Positions 24,401 to 35,917 of a DNA stretch of 64,000 nt are shown piece after piece. The DNA lies in NCBI GenBank assembly GCA_011947345.1, contig JAAVTG010000581.1, positions 62,001 through 126,000 of the forward strand. The letters are read 5' to 3'. Source of the DNA: Phytophthora quininea. Its lineage: Eukaryota; Oomycota; Peronosporomycetes; Peronosporales; Peronosporaceae. The notes under the pieces were generated by a model that made no database searches, had not been told where the DNA came from, and was given only the letters and a program-made list of their open reading frames with translations. Both the position numbers and the translations under genes were made by a program. Positions within the stretch are counted from its first letter, which is position 1, and each line of letters opens with the position of its first letter.

Positions 24401-24648
24401 ATCATCGTAGAAGGCACGGGCTCATTTTTCAACTGCAGCTCGCTGACGCCGCACCAGTGGGGGTCTGCGTCGCGTTCGGCGCCGGCTCGATCCCTCTGCG
24501 AGTCCTTTTACGCTTACTGTCAGCAAAGTACTTGCCGGCCTTCTGCAGAGACACGGACGGCATATCCGCTCAGGACCAAAGCTTCCCGCCGACTGCACAT
24601 GCGATCCGCAAGAGCAGCTCCATGAAGGCGTCGCTGGATCATAGTTAG
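21474..24648 (+). CDS. P2B-type (PMCA-like) calcium-transporting ATPase
   Basis: A P-type ATPase pumping Ca2+ out of the cytosol at the expense of ATP. The M4 motif PEGLP is followed after a shift by [12 protein letters not shown], the P2B pattern. The actuator loop has MTGESD, the phosphorylation site is [17 protein letters not shown], and the hinge is [21 protein letters not shown]5-M6 contain [20 protein letters not shown], with the N and D of the single Ca2+ site typical of P2B pumps. A charged [15 protein letters not shown] insert follows the actuator region. Shifts fall at CCC (22,615), near 22,925, near 24,108 and in a G run near 24,461. Read across them the protein is about 1,050 residues, of normal length. 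The short Ser-rich C-terminus ends LDHS. The ATG at 21474 is preceded by an in-frame stop. Confidence 0.9.
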
Positions 24649-26163
24649 GAGAGCAGCAGTTTGGGTTAGGTAGACTGTACGAGGAACGCGGTTTGACTTT
24701 CTTACGCTGACTGTATTGTGCTGCTTGTGACGTGCAGTTATTGCTGCTGTGGAGAAGAAGTCTATTTAACTGAAGATTCTTCTTGAAAAGTTTCACTTCA
24801 CTATTCCCGGATCTCTCGCACTTGGCTGGCGGCACGCTTGCTGCTCTGTCAACGCTGCGTATTGCCCACGATAGGCGCTGCCCCAACAGTTGGGCTGCAT
24901 GCACTGTAGAGTTGCAAAATTCGCTGGCGATACATTTGCCCGACCTTACAAGCTGCTGTATACCGTCTCAGGCACTTCGAAACCAAGTGACTGAGAAATG
25001 TCCTCCGTTCATTAAGCATATGCTACCATTGAACGGACAGCGACCAGGCTTCGGAAAACGGAACACACGAGAGAGAAGAAGAAAAAATCTCGAATTGCTC
25101 TCACTCCACCAGCTGAAAAGTGGAGCACGCTATACAAGGCTGAATCACAAGCGGTAGACTTGCTTCGGCGCTACTGCCGTTCAGGTTCTCTGTGTATTCT
25201 CCAGGTATCGACCCAGTTATTATCAAAGTATACATAACATCGTCGCTGGACAAGAATTCTGTTCTGGCCAAATTTCTTGCCAGCAAAGAGGAAAACACGA
25301 GATACGAATTTCGAGGAGTGAAGGAAATGTTCGACGTAAGACACATCAATAAAATATATTCTTGGTCGTCGACGAGAACTGCAGCGTATTGTCTAGTCTA
25401 CAAGGTTTCTTACAGCACAACTACCTACGTTTAGTTCAGTTTTGGGGCTGGTAGACAGCCGTGGTCACTCATCCTGCCGAACTTCTCAACTGACGATTTC
25501 GAAAGGACATGCGTCGTTTGCATGCTGTAGATGAACGCCAACCGACAACTTCCGAGCGATAAAACTACTGCATAGCAATTTCATCGACGGTACGGAAGCC
25601 GCCCTAGAATGAGACCAAGAAGCTATTCTGTAAATATAAACGAGAAGTTTGTCGCGGCAGCAGACCGACAATGCGCTGCACGTCTGTGGATGACTGAAAG
25701 GGAAATGATCTCACGACATGACCTCGCACCGTCTCATGCCGCTGCTCGATTCAAAGGATTACCGCGTGTGCATGTATGTAGCGTAGTAAGTTTTTATGAA
25801 TCTGTTGGCAGCTCCGTTTTTACATAGTCCCTCCTAGAAAACTCTGCAGATACAGGCGCAAACCCAAAACAAAACGAGAGGAACACATGTCCGAGTCTCT
25901 TCTTCCCGGTGTTGGCGCCTTGGCGGTTGAGCCATCTTCTGTGGGGCGCCAGTGTAAACTTGTTTTTGCCTTGTCTACCTGATCATCTGCGTGAACACGC
26001 CATTAATCGAACAGAATAGGCCCCACGCGCTTTCATATAATCTCCCGCCAATTCCTTTTGCTCCGATTTGATTGGCTGATGCGAAAGCTATTCCGCACAA
26101 ACGTAAAACCGTTGGGCTCACTTTCAGATTCAGGCCTTGGGCACTCACTCGAGTCTCCCTGCG
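24649..26163. other. 1.5-kb intergenic region, no gene recognised
   Basis: Only short open frames, with no splice pattern and no recognised family; 25192-25434 is the longest (80 codons) and is unconvincing. Composition is AT-richer than the flanking genes. Relics of mobile DNA are possible. The right edge (from about 26,000) must hold the SPX-MFS promoter. Confidence 0.4.
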
Positions 26164-28234
26164 ATGGTGCAGTTCGCCAAGAAGCTCGCGGCCGCGCAGC
26201 GCCAGTGGCAGGGCCACTACCTGGAGTACAAGCAGCTGAAGAAGAAGCTCAAGAAGGTGGTGGAGGCGGCCCGCCACGACACGCGCGAGCAGCAGGAGAG
26301 CTTCAAGCACGCGCTGGACTCGGAGGTGGAGCGCGTGGTGCTCTTCTTCCTCACCAAGCAGGGCGAGTTCGCCACCACGCTCCAGACGCTCAGACAACAG
26401 CAGCTGCAGCTGGAGCAGACCGACCTCAAGGCCATGCACTCAATCGCCGACCGCTATCGCCACGTCGGCGACGACCTGGTCAAATTGCTGCAGTTCGTCG
26501 AGCTCAACGCCACAGGCATCCGCAAGATCCTCAAGAAGCACGACAAGACCCTGAAAGAGCATAAGATCATGGGCTCCTATTTGAGCTCCAGGACGGACTC
26601 GCAGGCGTCGCATCTGCAGCAGTTGTACCACGACGAAGGCATCTCGGCCATCATCGCCAGTATCCGAGCGGCGCTCACCAAACTGAGGAGACTCGAAGTG
26701 CAGCTGGAGACAGGGGCGCCCCCACCAAAATGGTGCGCACCATTTCGGAGGACGAGCCCGTGCTGAGTCGGATTGGACAAGCAAGGAGACGACTGCACAA
26801 GTCCACACAGTACGTCAAGGCGGTGGCTGCGCGGTCGTTGATTTTCGATGGCGAGTCGTCAGAGGACGAGGACGACGAGACGTACGACATGCTCAAGAGG
26901 CTCAAGCAGGCCTCGGAGCCATCCCGGTTCCTCAACATGCTCAACACGTTCCTGTACATGACCAACTACTACATTGTGGCGCCCACAAGTGGCAAATACG
27001 CGGCGGAGCTGGGTGCAGAGGCGTCCATGAGCGGTGTGATTGTTGGTATGACCCCGTGGCGTCGCTTGCGAGCGCAGTGCTGTACAGTTGGTGGGCCAAT
27101 CGGTCGTACAAGGCCTCGCTGAGTTTTGCCACTGTGTGTCTGATCCTTGGCAACTTGCTCTATGGCTTAGCGCTCACATACGACAGTGTGGCGATGGCGT
27201 TGACTGGGCGCATGCTCAACGGTTTTGGGGAGCGCGAGCCATTAATCGGCGATACATTGCCGACAATTACTCGCGAGAAGAGCGGACTCAGGCGTCTGCG
27301 TTGTTTGTGACTGCTAGTGCCCTAGGAATGGCTGGAGGTCCTGCTTTGGCTGCGGCCCTGCACTACTTGCCCGACTACAATTTTGCTGGCATTGAGATCA
27401 CTACTGAGACGTCCCCAGGTTGGGTCATGTTTGCGTTGTGGTCGTTGTATCTCGTTGGCCTGGTCTTCTGGTTTGAAGAGCCCGACCGTCAGGAGAGGGA
27501 GCGCTTCCTTGAGCGCCGTCGATCCATGCTGGAGAATGGTATGGGCAACTCGAGTATTGTGGTAGTTGCAGCCCAAATGGGCGAGAATACGCCACTGTTA
27601 TCTCGTTCGTACTCGATGGGGGCCACCCACCAGCGCTGTCGTCTTTGTGGCGCAACGTGCCAGTGGTAGCTTCGCTCTTCATCTACATCGTCCTCAAACT
27701 GGTGCTTGAATGCCTCATTACCGCCAGCTCGACCATCGCCATGTATCACTTTAGCTGGGGTCGACTAACAATGGCATGTACCTTGCAGCGCTGGGACTTT
27801 TGATGTTCCCGACCAACATGATCGTCGGCTGGATGAGCTACCGATACGAAGACCGAGAGATGATCATGCTGTCGGAAGGTGCGATGCTTCTTGGCGTGGG
27901 CATCATCATCAACTATGGCCACTACTCGGTCCCGCAGTTCGTCGCTGGGGGAGTGATCATTTTCATTTCCACGAATGTCCTGGAGGGCGTCAACATGTCG
28001 ATGCTGTCCAAGACCATCCCAAAGGCCTTTGCGAAGGGCACGTTCAACTCTGGTCTCCTGGCGACGGAGGCTGGCACGCTCGGTCGTGCGATTGGGGACA
28101 TTATGATCACGCTCGTGGGCTTGCCGGGCATCCAATACGTGCTCAACTGGACGTTCGCGCCGTTGATTGCCATCTCGCTCCTCACCGTGCTCTATACGGG
28201 GCGCGTGTACCACAAGCTCGCCACGGACGATTAA
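26164..28234 (+). CDS. SPX-MFS phosphate transporter (PHT5/VPT-like)
   Basis: An N-terminal SPX domain begins MVQFAKKLAAAQRQW and has the inositol-pyrophosphate-binding lysine cluster GIRKILKKHDKTLKEHK near residue 120-140. A linker with an acidic patch (GESSEDEDDE) leads to a major-facilitator membrane domain of about ten to twelve helices. It includes GRMLNGFG followed in another frame by ARAINRRYIADNYS, a motif typical of vacuolar phosphate transporters. These carriers move phosphate across the vacuolar membrane under SPX control by inositol pyrophosphates. The CDS is cut by at least five one-base shifts: near 26,722 (C run), 27,052, 27,232, 27,623 and 27,759 (G runs). The ATG at 26164 is used because the SPX domain starts exactly there. 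The family identity is firm, the orientation of transport less so. Confidence 0.87.
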
Positions 28235-28452
28235 AACTGTGGCCGGGGGATCGACGTGCTGCTTTTCCGATGGACGTGCTAGTAGGCAAAGTCTTTCCTT
28301 GACAAATACAGATGAACATTTGCACTTTGTGTTGTTTCCGGCGGTTGATGGTGGAAAATGAAGGGGCGCAGTGGGATCCACCGCTTCAACATGGCAGCCA
28401 CGGTCTCAGTTCGCAAGAAACCGAGAGCGAGAGAGGCGAACGATTCTTCGCC

Positions 28453-30832
28453 ATGCAGGCCAAAGCGTTGGCTGTATGGGCCTTGTGCCAAGCGGCGACC
28501 TTGTCAACAGTTGCAACCGAGTCCCTCGTGACCACTGCCGCTACGTTGGACTCGACGCCCGCTTGGCTTGTGTTGCCGTTGCTGCTGGACATCCAACCGG
28601 CACTGCTGAAGCTCGACGTGAAGCGCCATGTGCCGGCGCAATTGCAAGGCTTTGTCGAGAGCACGGGATGGAGAGGACGAGATGCGGCGATGCCGTTCGA
28701 CAGGCGCTGGACGAGGTGGTCAACTTCCAGCGGTTCTGCAAGCAGCCAACAGCAGACCAAGAAGTGCCGGGGTTCGTGGTGGCCAAGAGTGTGCTCCAAG
28801 ACGGCGGAGCTGCGAGTGCGTCGTGGATGCAGAACAACCTGGTGGACATTGCGTGGGATCTCTGCAGCTACGTCCACAGGGGCCCCAAGCTGGGAGTGGA
28901 AGCGGACGAGTGCTTTGAGGCTGTCGAGAGCGCACTGAGTCGGTCCTTCGAATGGCTGCTGGCACTGAAACCGTGTCATGATCAGGCGGAAGGAAGCAAC
29001 GAAGCGATTCCGAGTGGTGTTGAAGGGGCCACCATTTCAGAGCGATCCGTGACGATCGACCAGATGATTCAAGCGCTGAAAACGACACCGATGCTGGAGA
29101 GCGTGGCTGCTACGTCTCTGTCTAGTGAGGGGATGATGGCCACCGGGGACTTCTTTTACGACAGAAACGATGTCGATGAGATAATTGAGGATGAACAGGC
29201 GGCTGAGGAACAAGCCAATGATGCAGGAGCTGTTGAAGTAAATGGTGAACTTGAAGTGTCTGAGGAACCGACGATCGATCAATACAACAACCTGGAAGCG
29301 ATGGAGAAGAATGTTGTTAGTAGCAAAGCCGAGGAAACGCCTAACGTTGTCAAGCGCGTCGACAGTAGCGATATAGGTGGCGTTCCACCTTCACAGCGTC
29401 CTGAGGAAGACATAGTGGGTACCGAAGGGAAACTGCAAGTGAGCCTGAAGACGAGCAAGACGATAAAGCGGACGCAATCGAAGACAATGAAGCCCCCATA
29501 ATAAAAGAACAACCAGACAGCGATGCTATTGTCATTGCTTCCGAAGAACAAGCGGCTGATGTGCAAGACGAAGGAACTGGATGCTTTGCCGGGACGTGTA
29601 CTTTGGATGTTGATGACGAGTCCCTTTGTGAGGAGCTAGATAACCCGCAGAAGGTGGAAGGTGCATCAGAAATCACACGTGCAGTTGGGCGTGAGGTCGC
29701 GGATGAATTGAACAATTCATGCGAGGCTGGATATCAGTCTGCATTTGAAGAAGAGCTCGATCGCATCGGGGAGCAATTGCTGAACCACCAAACTTGGAAA
29801 GTTTCTGTAACTCTGCTCTTGGGGCTGGCGGTTGTCGTTGTGGTCATCGACATCATGTTGACTTGCTTGCACCACGCCTACTGGGTGCCGAAGCAAATGG
29901 GATGTCTATTCCTCAATGGTATTTCGCTGGTGGTTATCGGTGGGCCTCTAAGCACCCTGTCAACCGAAGAGAGAATCGAGATACCTGAGGTTCCGATTGA
30001 GAATGAAGAGATGGCACCACGTGCTGAAGTCACAAGTGATCAAGACCGCACCGAATCAATTGAAAGTGGAGACACTGCATCAACAGTATCTCCTGTAGTC
30101 GACCTCTCACCAACCCTTGTGGCTGAACAAGAGTCTACGGGACCTAGTGTTGACGAAGATTACCCGATTCGCGAAATGCCGACACCAAACGCTATCGAAG
30201 CGCAAGATAACTCGACAGATCCAACAGAGCAAAATGATATCGATGTCAATGACTATAACGAAGAAGCGAGCGAGGAAATTGCTCCTGAAGAGAACCAAGA
30301 GGACTCAGTGGATCCAGTGGTGGGGAATAGTAGCACCCAGCACGTGATTCCGTCTGAAGATCGTCGTGTTTTGGACCATAGTTTGGCCACTTTCTCGATC
30401 TTAAGAAGTTCATACCATCCTGCACCTTCGACGAGCTTCGCTTGTCTGGCGATGGTGTTGATGATCGGCAGACATGCTCCAGTCTGCCAAAGAAGAGATG
30501 TAACCTCGAGTTTCTCGCTAAGTAGTAGTGAAGTGGTGAGTATCATCCGGCAAAAGAGTAATCGTGAGCGTGCCGCGGTTCGTCGCATCCAGAGGGCTTG
30601 GAAAGCGAGCCGAACTCATCGGTCGCACGCACAAGGAAATGGGAACACAGGAGCTCAAGCAGGATTGACTCCTTTGATTGATGAAGTGCTACGCAGTACG
30701 ATCCGCACTCGAGCTCCAGTCTTCCGATTGCTTCAGATCACGAACAAAGTGAACCAGTCAGCACCTCAACTCGCCCACACAGGATCGAGCTTTCGCCATC
30801 TCGTGTCGAACGTGCTACCCCCAATTGCGTAG
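28453..30832 (+). CDS. acidic secreted-pathway/membrane protein with IQ-like motif, unknown function
   Basis: The family is not recognised. The start at 28453 gives a hydrophobic N-terminus (MQAKALAVWALCQAATL) that could be a signal peptide. A Cys-containing helical domain follows, with QALDEVVNFQRFCKQ and NNLVDIAWDLCSYVHRG. A long very acidic low-complexity region comes next, then one clear membrane helix (VSVTLLLGLAVVVVVIDIML), another acidic stretch, and a basic C-terminus. The latter has RAAVRRIQRAWKASR, which resembles an IQ motif that could bind calmodulin-like proteins. Two frame shifts, near 28,670 and near 29,425, join the pieces. The gene ends 111 bases before an EF-hand gene on the same strand. 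Confidence 0.5.
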
Positions 30833-30943
30833 TTGCTTCAATTAGCCGCGTATTTCACATCGCATAATGAAAAGAAATAGCTGTTTCATGGACCGCCGGC
30901 GTGGGTTTCGTTCATCTTGCAACTGCGCAGCAGATCATCGAAT

Positions 30944-31523
30944 ATGTCGCACACGTTGACTGCTGAGGAACTCACCGAGTTCCGAGAGATCTTTAACCTC
31001 GTAGACCGGGTACGTGGGCAGCTTCCACTGTCATTTTCACGTTCCTTACGTTGTCGTGTCGACAGGACCGTGGCGGCTCGATCACGAAAGTGGAGCTCGG
31101 TGAATTGATGGACACTTTGGGCATCGACACGTCGCCGGAAGAGATCGACCTCATGATCCACGAAATCGACCAGGATAGCAACGGAGAGATCGACTTTGAA
31201 GAGTTCGTGGCCGTCATGTCGAGGAAAGTCAACGCCACCTATACCTCCGAGCAAGTGAAGAACGCCTTCAAGGTGTTTGAGGGTAACGCGTCTGCTCCAG
31301 GATACATCAAAGCTGACAAGCTGCTTGTGGCTCTCACGACCTACGGCGCGGACAAAATATCTCCAGACCAAGCTCAAGAGCTCATCAGTCAGGTACGCAA
31401 CTCAGCTGCACTGGCATGAAGAAATGAACTACTGACATTGATCCTATCTATTGCAAGCTGGAACCTGATCAACATGGCAACATCAACTACATCGAATATG
31501 TCAACATGATGATGTCGGAATAA
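30944..31523 (+). CDS. EF-hand calcium-binding protein (calmodulin/centrin-like)
   Basis: Three exons: 30944-31009, 31066-31392 and 31458-31523. The product is about 150 residues with four EF-hand positions, as in calmodulin. The first loop is split by the intron and reads DRDRGGSITKVE. The second is canonical, DQDSNGEIDFEE, and is followed by FVAVMSRKV. The third (EGNASAPGYIKA) lacks Ca2+ ligands, and the fourth (EPDQHGNINYIE) is partly kept. Such proteins act as Ca2+ sensors or in centriolar structures. Both introns have clear GT..AG ends and keep the frame. No frame shift is needed. The stop lies 5 bases from the stop of the convergent phosphatase gene. Confidence 0.85.
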
Positions 31524-31528
31524 AACGC

Positions 31529-33750
31529 TCAGCTTGTCGTTGTGGAGCTTTCTTCTTTCTTGCGGTCGTCTCTTGCTGTGCTCAGGGCTCCATGCTGATG
31601 GTCGATGTACACAACGGTACAGGTAATGTCGTCGTGGAAACGTCTTCGCACTGGGCCTTGAGACATCGCCATTAGTTCGTGGATCATCAGACCATCACGA
31701 TGTGCGATCTTTTCTAACGCTGCGTGAATGAGGGCTGCACTTGCAGTAGAAAAGAGCAGCGAGTGCGCAGAGTCTACATAAAATACACAGGTTAATTCAT
31801 GTGCCTATCGATAGCATTGAATGGTAGGCGCACCGAATTTGTCGACAATGTGGACAGCCTCCTGAGGCGTCATAACATCCCAAAGCCCGTCGCTCGCCAA
31901 AACGAGGTACTTTTCGCTGCCATCCATGTATACGGTTGTAATGCTCGGTTCTGATGTAATATATGGCACTTTGCTCTGGGATACAGCAGCCAAAGCAGTT
32001 AACCAAGACAGTATTGTCATAAAGGAAGTATGGCCACAACACTAACCTTAAAAGGAGCTGAGCTTAACTCGGGGATTTGAGGTAGAAGTCCCCGAACGCT
32101 CTGGTCATAGCCAAACTTCCAGCAACGCGTTTAACACCAATGATACCCGCTCCTGTTGCTTGGTCGTCTTTACTCATCCTGATGGCGTTTCTGTCGTGGG
32201 ACCGCTCCACGACGAGCTTGGTTTCCTGAGGGTTGCTGCAGGAATGATCAACCGATACTTCGACTGACTGGAGTCCTCTTGTTTCTTGACTCACTTTTCC
32301 TAGGACTGCAGCACAATCTCCGACATTCGCGACATAGAGCACCGAGTTGATGAAAAGCGCTACGACCGCGCAGGATCCAGCATTGCAGTAGCCCTTCGAC
32401 AGGCGCACGTTCGGAGGGAGGGCCAGCAGTGACTGCTTGAGCTCCTCGTCGCAATGTGCAAAGGCGCTGGTGATGATGTTCGAGACCTCTTCGCTTGACT
32501 GTTTGGAACTAACACCTTCTAGAATGCGCTGGCACAGCGATGCACGCACGTGTCTATCATGGAGACTAGCAATTAAACAATCTCATCAGCTGCAACTTCA
32601 TGACAAGGTTCAACTTACTCGACAGCTCTTGACCCACCATGTCCGTCGAAAATTGCGTTGACTTGGACACCTGTGATACCAACAGAGTTAGATTAACATT
32701 CAAACTTTCTGAAAACTGATCGCACGAACCTCTATCAGTCGCCATGACGATGTTGAGACTGCGATCCTCGCTTGGATTGTTCGCCTAAGGATAAGAATCA
32801 GCATTACAAAAACCTCAGGGGAAAAAACATCGCAGAATCAACGTAAACGTACCTGGTACTCTGCCGTGCGATGGCTTAGATGCACTTGGACGGACAGATC
32901 CGAGTCCGTCTCCTCTGTACGTTGCCGCTTGCGAGAGCTCTGTCCATTGCCGGCCTCAATTTGATTCCCATTGCAACACGGCATCTTGGCATCACTTTTT
33001 GCTTCTGTGTTTAAGTGGACACCGCTCGCTGGCGTCCATGAGCAGGTGAAAGGTATCTGAGCTGCCTTGAGACTTCGCAGCAGATTGGCATTCGTTGCAA
33101 CGACGAAACTCACCCCAACCACGTCACATCCCTGTTTGGTCATGGCATCCCTGGCTGCAATGACGCTCTCGACTCTGCTAATCCAGTCCACAGCTAGCAG
33201 AATCCTCTTGGCATTGCCAATCGCTTTGCACCCCCACTCGACACTCAGTCCAGAGTCACTCTCCACCGAAACAACTCGACTGCATTTGGCGCTATTCTTA
33301 ACAGGCGACGTGTCATCTTTCTTGCGCTTCGTCGCGTGGTTCTTGATCCTAGACACGACCACTTGTCCAAAACCTGCACTCCGCCAGCATCAGTATCTGA
33401 AATGTTGCACTCTGAAATGTATCTAAAGCCTCACCCAACTGCTTGGACGCTGCGATGGCTCCTGCAATGACGTTTGTAAAGCGGTGCTTCGACTTTTGAT
33501 TGGCTGCTTCGTCCTCACTACTTGCCAACTGCAGCGCCACAACCTGGTCCACGTGCAACGCCTCGAATGGCTTAAACAGGTCCGAGACCAGTTGCTGCAG
33601 CGCCTCGGCGTCGCTCAGGAGGTTGCTGAGGTCCAGCGAGCCCTGCGAGTTGCCTCCATCGCCGCTGCACTGACCGGAGAGCTCCAGACGATGCAGATAC
33701 GCGCTCTTGGACTGCGCAGGGTGGCGAGGAGGCAGCCCCGAGGTCTGCAT
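31529..33750 (-). CDS. PRTase-like domain fused to PP2C-type protein phosphatase
   Basis: Six exons: 33750-32853, 32784-32730, 32670-32619, 32565-32047, 31975 to about 31815, and 31773-31529. The N-terminal half looks like a phosphoribosyltransferase of the adenine type (LLSDAEALQQLVSDLFKPF, then KRILLAVDWISRVES where the PRPP motif should be). That PRPP motif is degenerate. The C-terminal half is a PP2C Ser/Thr phosphatase with FDGHGGSRAVD, SCAVVALFINSVLYVANVGD, RVAGSLAMTRAFGDFY, VLASDGLWDVM and RRRFHDDITCTVVYI; the metal-binding Asp residues are present. The long first exon runs from the PRTase part through a Ser/Arg linker into the first PP2C residues without a stop. That makes it one gene, not two. 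Shifts near 33,370 and 32,080 look like errors. The junction of exons 5 and 6 lacks a GT donor and has an in-frame TAG. NPSEDR recalls pyruvate dehydrogenase phosphatase-type PP2C. Confidence 0.78.
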
Positions 33751-33860
33751 GGTAAGTCTGTCACTGACGTGGGGGTCAATGTCGCATCGTTTCCACTTGC
33801 TTTTGGTATGCATTCGTAATGGAATGATTGCTATAATTGAGCTGAGTTTTGGCCAATACG

Positions 33861-34632
33861 ATGCTAGGATTGAGCGAGAAGCTGTTCGTGAACCAGGCAC
33901 ATGCGGCGTCGGACTGGAGTTCATGGCAGCGCGTACGTCGAGCATTAGATCGCATTTTCTTGGCTGTAGTGACCTATAGACGTCATGTTGATGTTGCGAC
34001 CAAGTTTGATCTCATTTGGGGCCCTAGAACCCATTGAGAGCGCTGCTTATCTACTACTAACTGCTGCCTTCTGACTGTTCAGACACTGGCCAGGCCTCTA
34101 GCTGCCAGCGGTCGCGAGTTCTTCGTCATTTGTACTTCACCAGTGGACGTCACTATTGGGAGGTGCTGGTAGAGCACATGACGGACGCTGCTAACGTTTT
34201 GGTGGGGGTGGCGCCGTCGGAAGACTTTGAGAGCGGCGCAATGGACCAAGTCGTGGCCTACTCAGCCGCTGGGGAGATCCTACACAGTGGAAGGCGAGTC
34301 TGTCGAGCGCAGGACTTTGCTGCGGGGATACAGTGGGTGTGTACTTGGATATGAATTCGCAACGGGTGGCGTTCTTCCTCAATGGAGAAGCTCAAATGGA
34401 TCCAGGAGAAGATGTTGAAGGTGAAACTAAAAATCAAAATGTGAACTGCGAAGGCAACAGCAGTGACAGTGGACGGGAACGAGAAATGAAGCCGCCTGTA
34501 TGTGCTGCGGAAGCGAGGCGTACGACGTGGTACTCGTTTCGACCCCGTACGATGTTTGCTGCGGTTGGCTTGTCCTCCAACGTAGACAGCTTGATTGCTG
34601 TTGGAGCGCAAGTGCCTGAGCGCTATCGATAG
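33861..34632 (+). CDS. SPRY-domain protein
   Basis: The C-terminal two thirds is a SPRY (B30.2-like) domain. It contains FTSGRHYWEVLVEHMTDAAN, VLVGVAPSEDF, the segment VYLDMNSQRVAFFLNGE and RTMFAAVGLSSNVDS. SPRY domains bind protein partners and often act in ubiquitin or RNA complexes. The first exon probably starts MLGLSEKLFVNQAHAASDW at 33861. An intron from about 33,935 to 34,081 joins it to DTGQASSCQRS.., but the exact donor is uncertain. A missing G near 34,327 (GCGGGGATAC) restores the frame before VYLDMN. It is divergent from the PRTase-PP2C gene, 110 bases apart. Confidence 0.72.
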
Positions 34633-34746
34633 GCGGTAGATGACTATTAACCACATCGCCCAACACAAGTATTTAACCATAGATTAACTTGCTGCTGTTG
34701 AAAGTGCACTCTAGATTCGAGGGGCTTTGCGCCATGCCGAAAAGGA

Positions 34747-35917
34747 TCACTGCAATAACACCTTCTCAAACACTGCCTCGCGCACAGGTAACAGATGCTG
34801 GAACGTGTCGATGTTGGTGTAGTTGGCCATGTTCTTCGGCTGGCCCTTAGCAAACAACGTCTCGAACTGTTCCTCCTTTCGCGTGTATTCACGTAAGAAG
34901 TAGTTGGTGCCGAACAAATGGTGGATCCGCGTCTCATGCAGTCTCACCACAACGTGATCCAGACGCATCCAGTAGCGCGACAGCACATAAAATCCCGACG
35001 GCATCACACGCTACAGCAGCATTATCCGAAACAAAATCTCAACACAACCGAATGCCAAGTCTTGAAGTCAAATTGACGCACCACTTTCACCGACATGGCG
35101 GATGTTCCATGGTCGTGCAGCTCGTCCTCGTACAAACCAACATCTTCAAACCAGAGGATCGGCTCCCGCTCTTTGAGCTTCTCAAAGTCGATTCTTTCGG
35201 TCGTAACCTCCGTTTTGACTTGCTCCTCGCTCACTGCAAATGTGTCCTCCGTTTTGACGATCTTCTGCAGCGACCCCTTGTAGTCTGTCGAGTAGGTCCA
35301 ATCGTACGTGATGTCCAGCTCCTTCACCTCCTCCCTACAACACTCAAAAGTGGTCAACAACCTGTTCATATCACAAGCCCACTCCCCAACTCACTTGTTG
35401 GTGTTGTGCTTGGCGATGGCTACTTTGAGCTGCTGGTTGGCAACAAGCTCCTGCCCCTCGTCCCTCGTGAGCACTAGGAAGTGCGCACCCTTGAGCGCCT
35501 CCACTGCCAGGAAGTTGTAGCAAACCCCGATGGCTCGTGGAGCAGCAGCAGCTGGTTCTTGCCGAAGACCATCTCGGGCGGCGTCATCTTGGCGGCCTCT
35601 CCGATCCTGTGGCAGTCCAAGGCTCTCCGAGTGAGATGACCCTATACAACACCCAAAAACAATGCTGCAATGCTGACTCACTTGTCCACATCGTCGATGG
35701 GCGTGATGTGCGTCTTGTTGGCGCCAATGACCCAACCGTGCAGGCGGACGCCCTTGAACTCGACGAGGTCCGCCAGCGCGTCCACGTGCGTGGGTCTCGC
35801 CGAATCTCCGAGGTACACGGGCGTCTCGGAGCCTTTGCCTGTGGCGGGGGCCTTGTACAGCGCCTGCAGCAGCTCGGGGGCGCCGTCCGCCAGCGAGTAG
35901 AAGCCAGCGGAAGCCAT
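34747..35917 (-). CDS. TIP41: TIP41-like protein, regulator of PP2A-type phosphatases
   Basis: Four exons: 35917-35682, 35641-35395, 35334-35082 and 35010-34747. The motifs follow the TIP41/TIPRL order: VRLHGWVIGANKTHI, PPEMVFGKNQLLLLHE, YDWTYSTDYKG, TTERIDFEKLKEREPILWFE, LYEDELHDHGTS and VMPSGFYVLSRYWMRLD. TIP41 binds the catalytic subunits of PP2A, PP4 and PP6 and acts downstream of TOR signalling in the cytosol. Length (about 260 residues) and motif spacing are normal for the family. One missing G near the start of exon 2 (about 35,641) and one in GGGG near 35,535 restore the frame. The start at 35917 is the only ATG that fits. It converges on the SPRY gene, 114 bases away. Confidence 0.92.

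Noticed and set aside
33484..33819. Plus-strand open frame overlapping the PRTase-like domain.
   Set aside because: The minus strand gives PRTase-like motifs in order and a continuous path into PP2C; the plus-strand frame has none.
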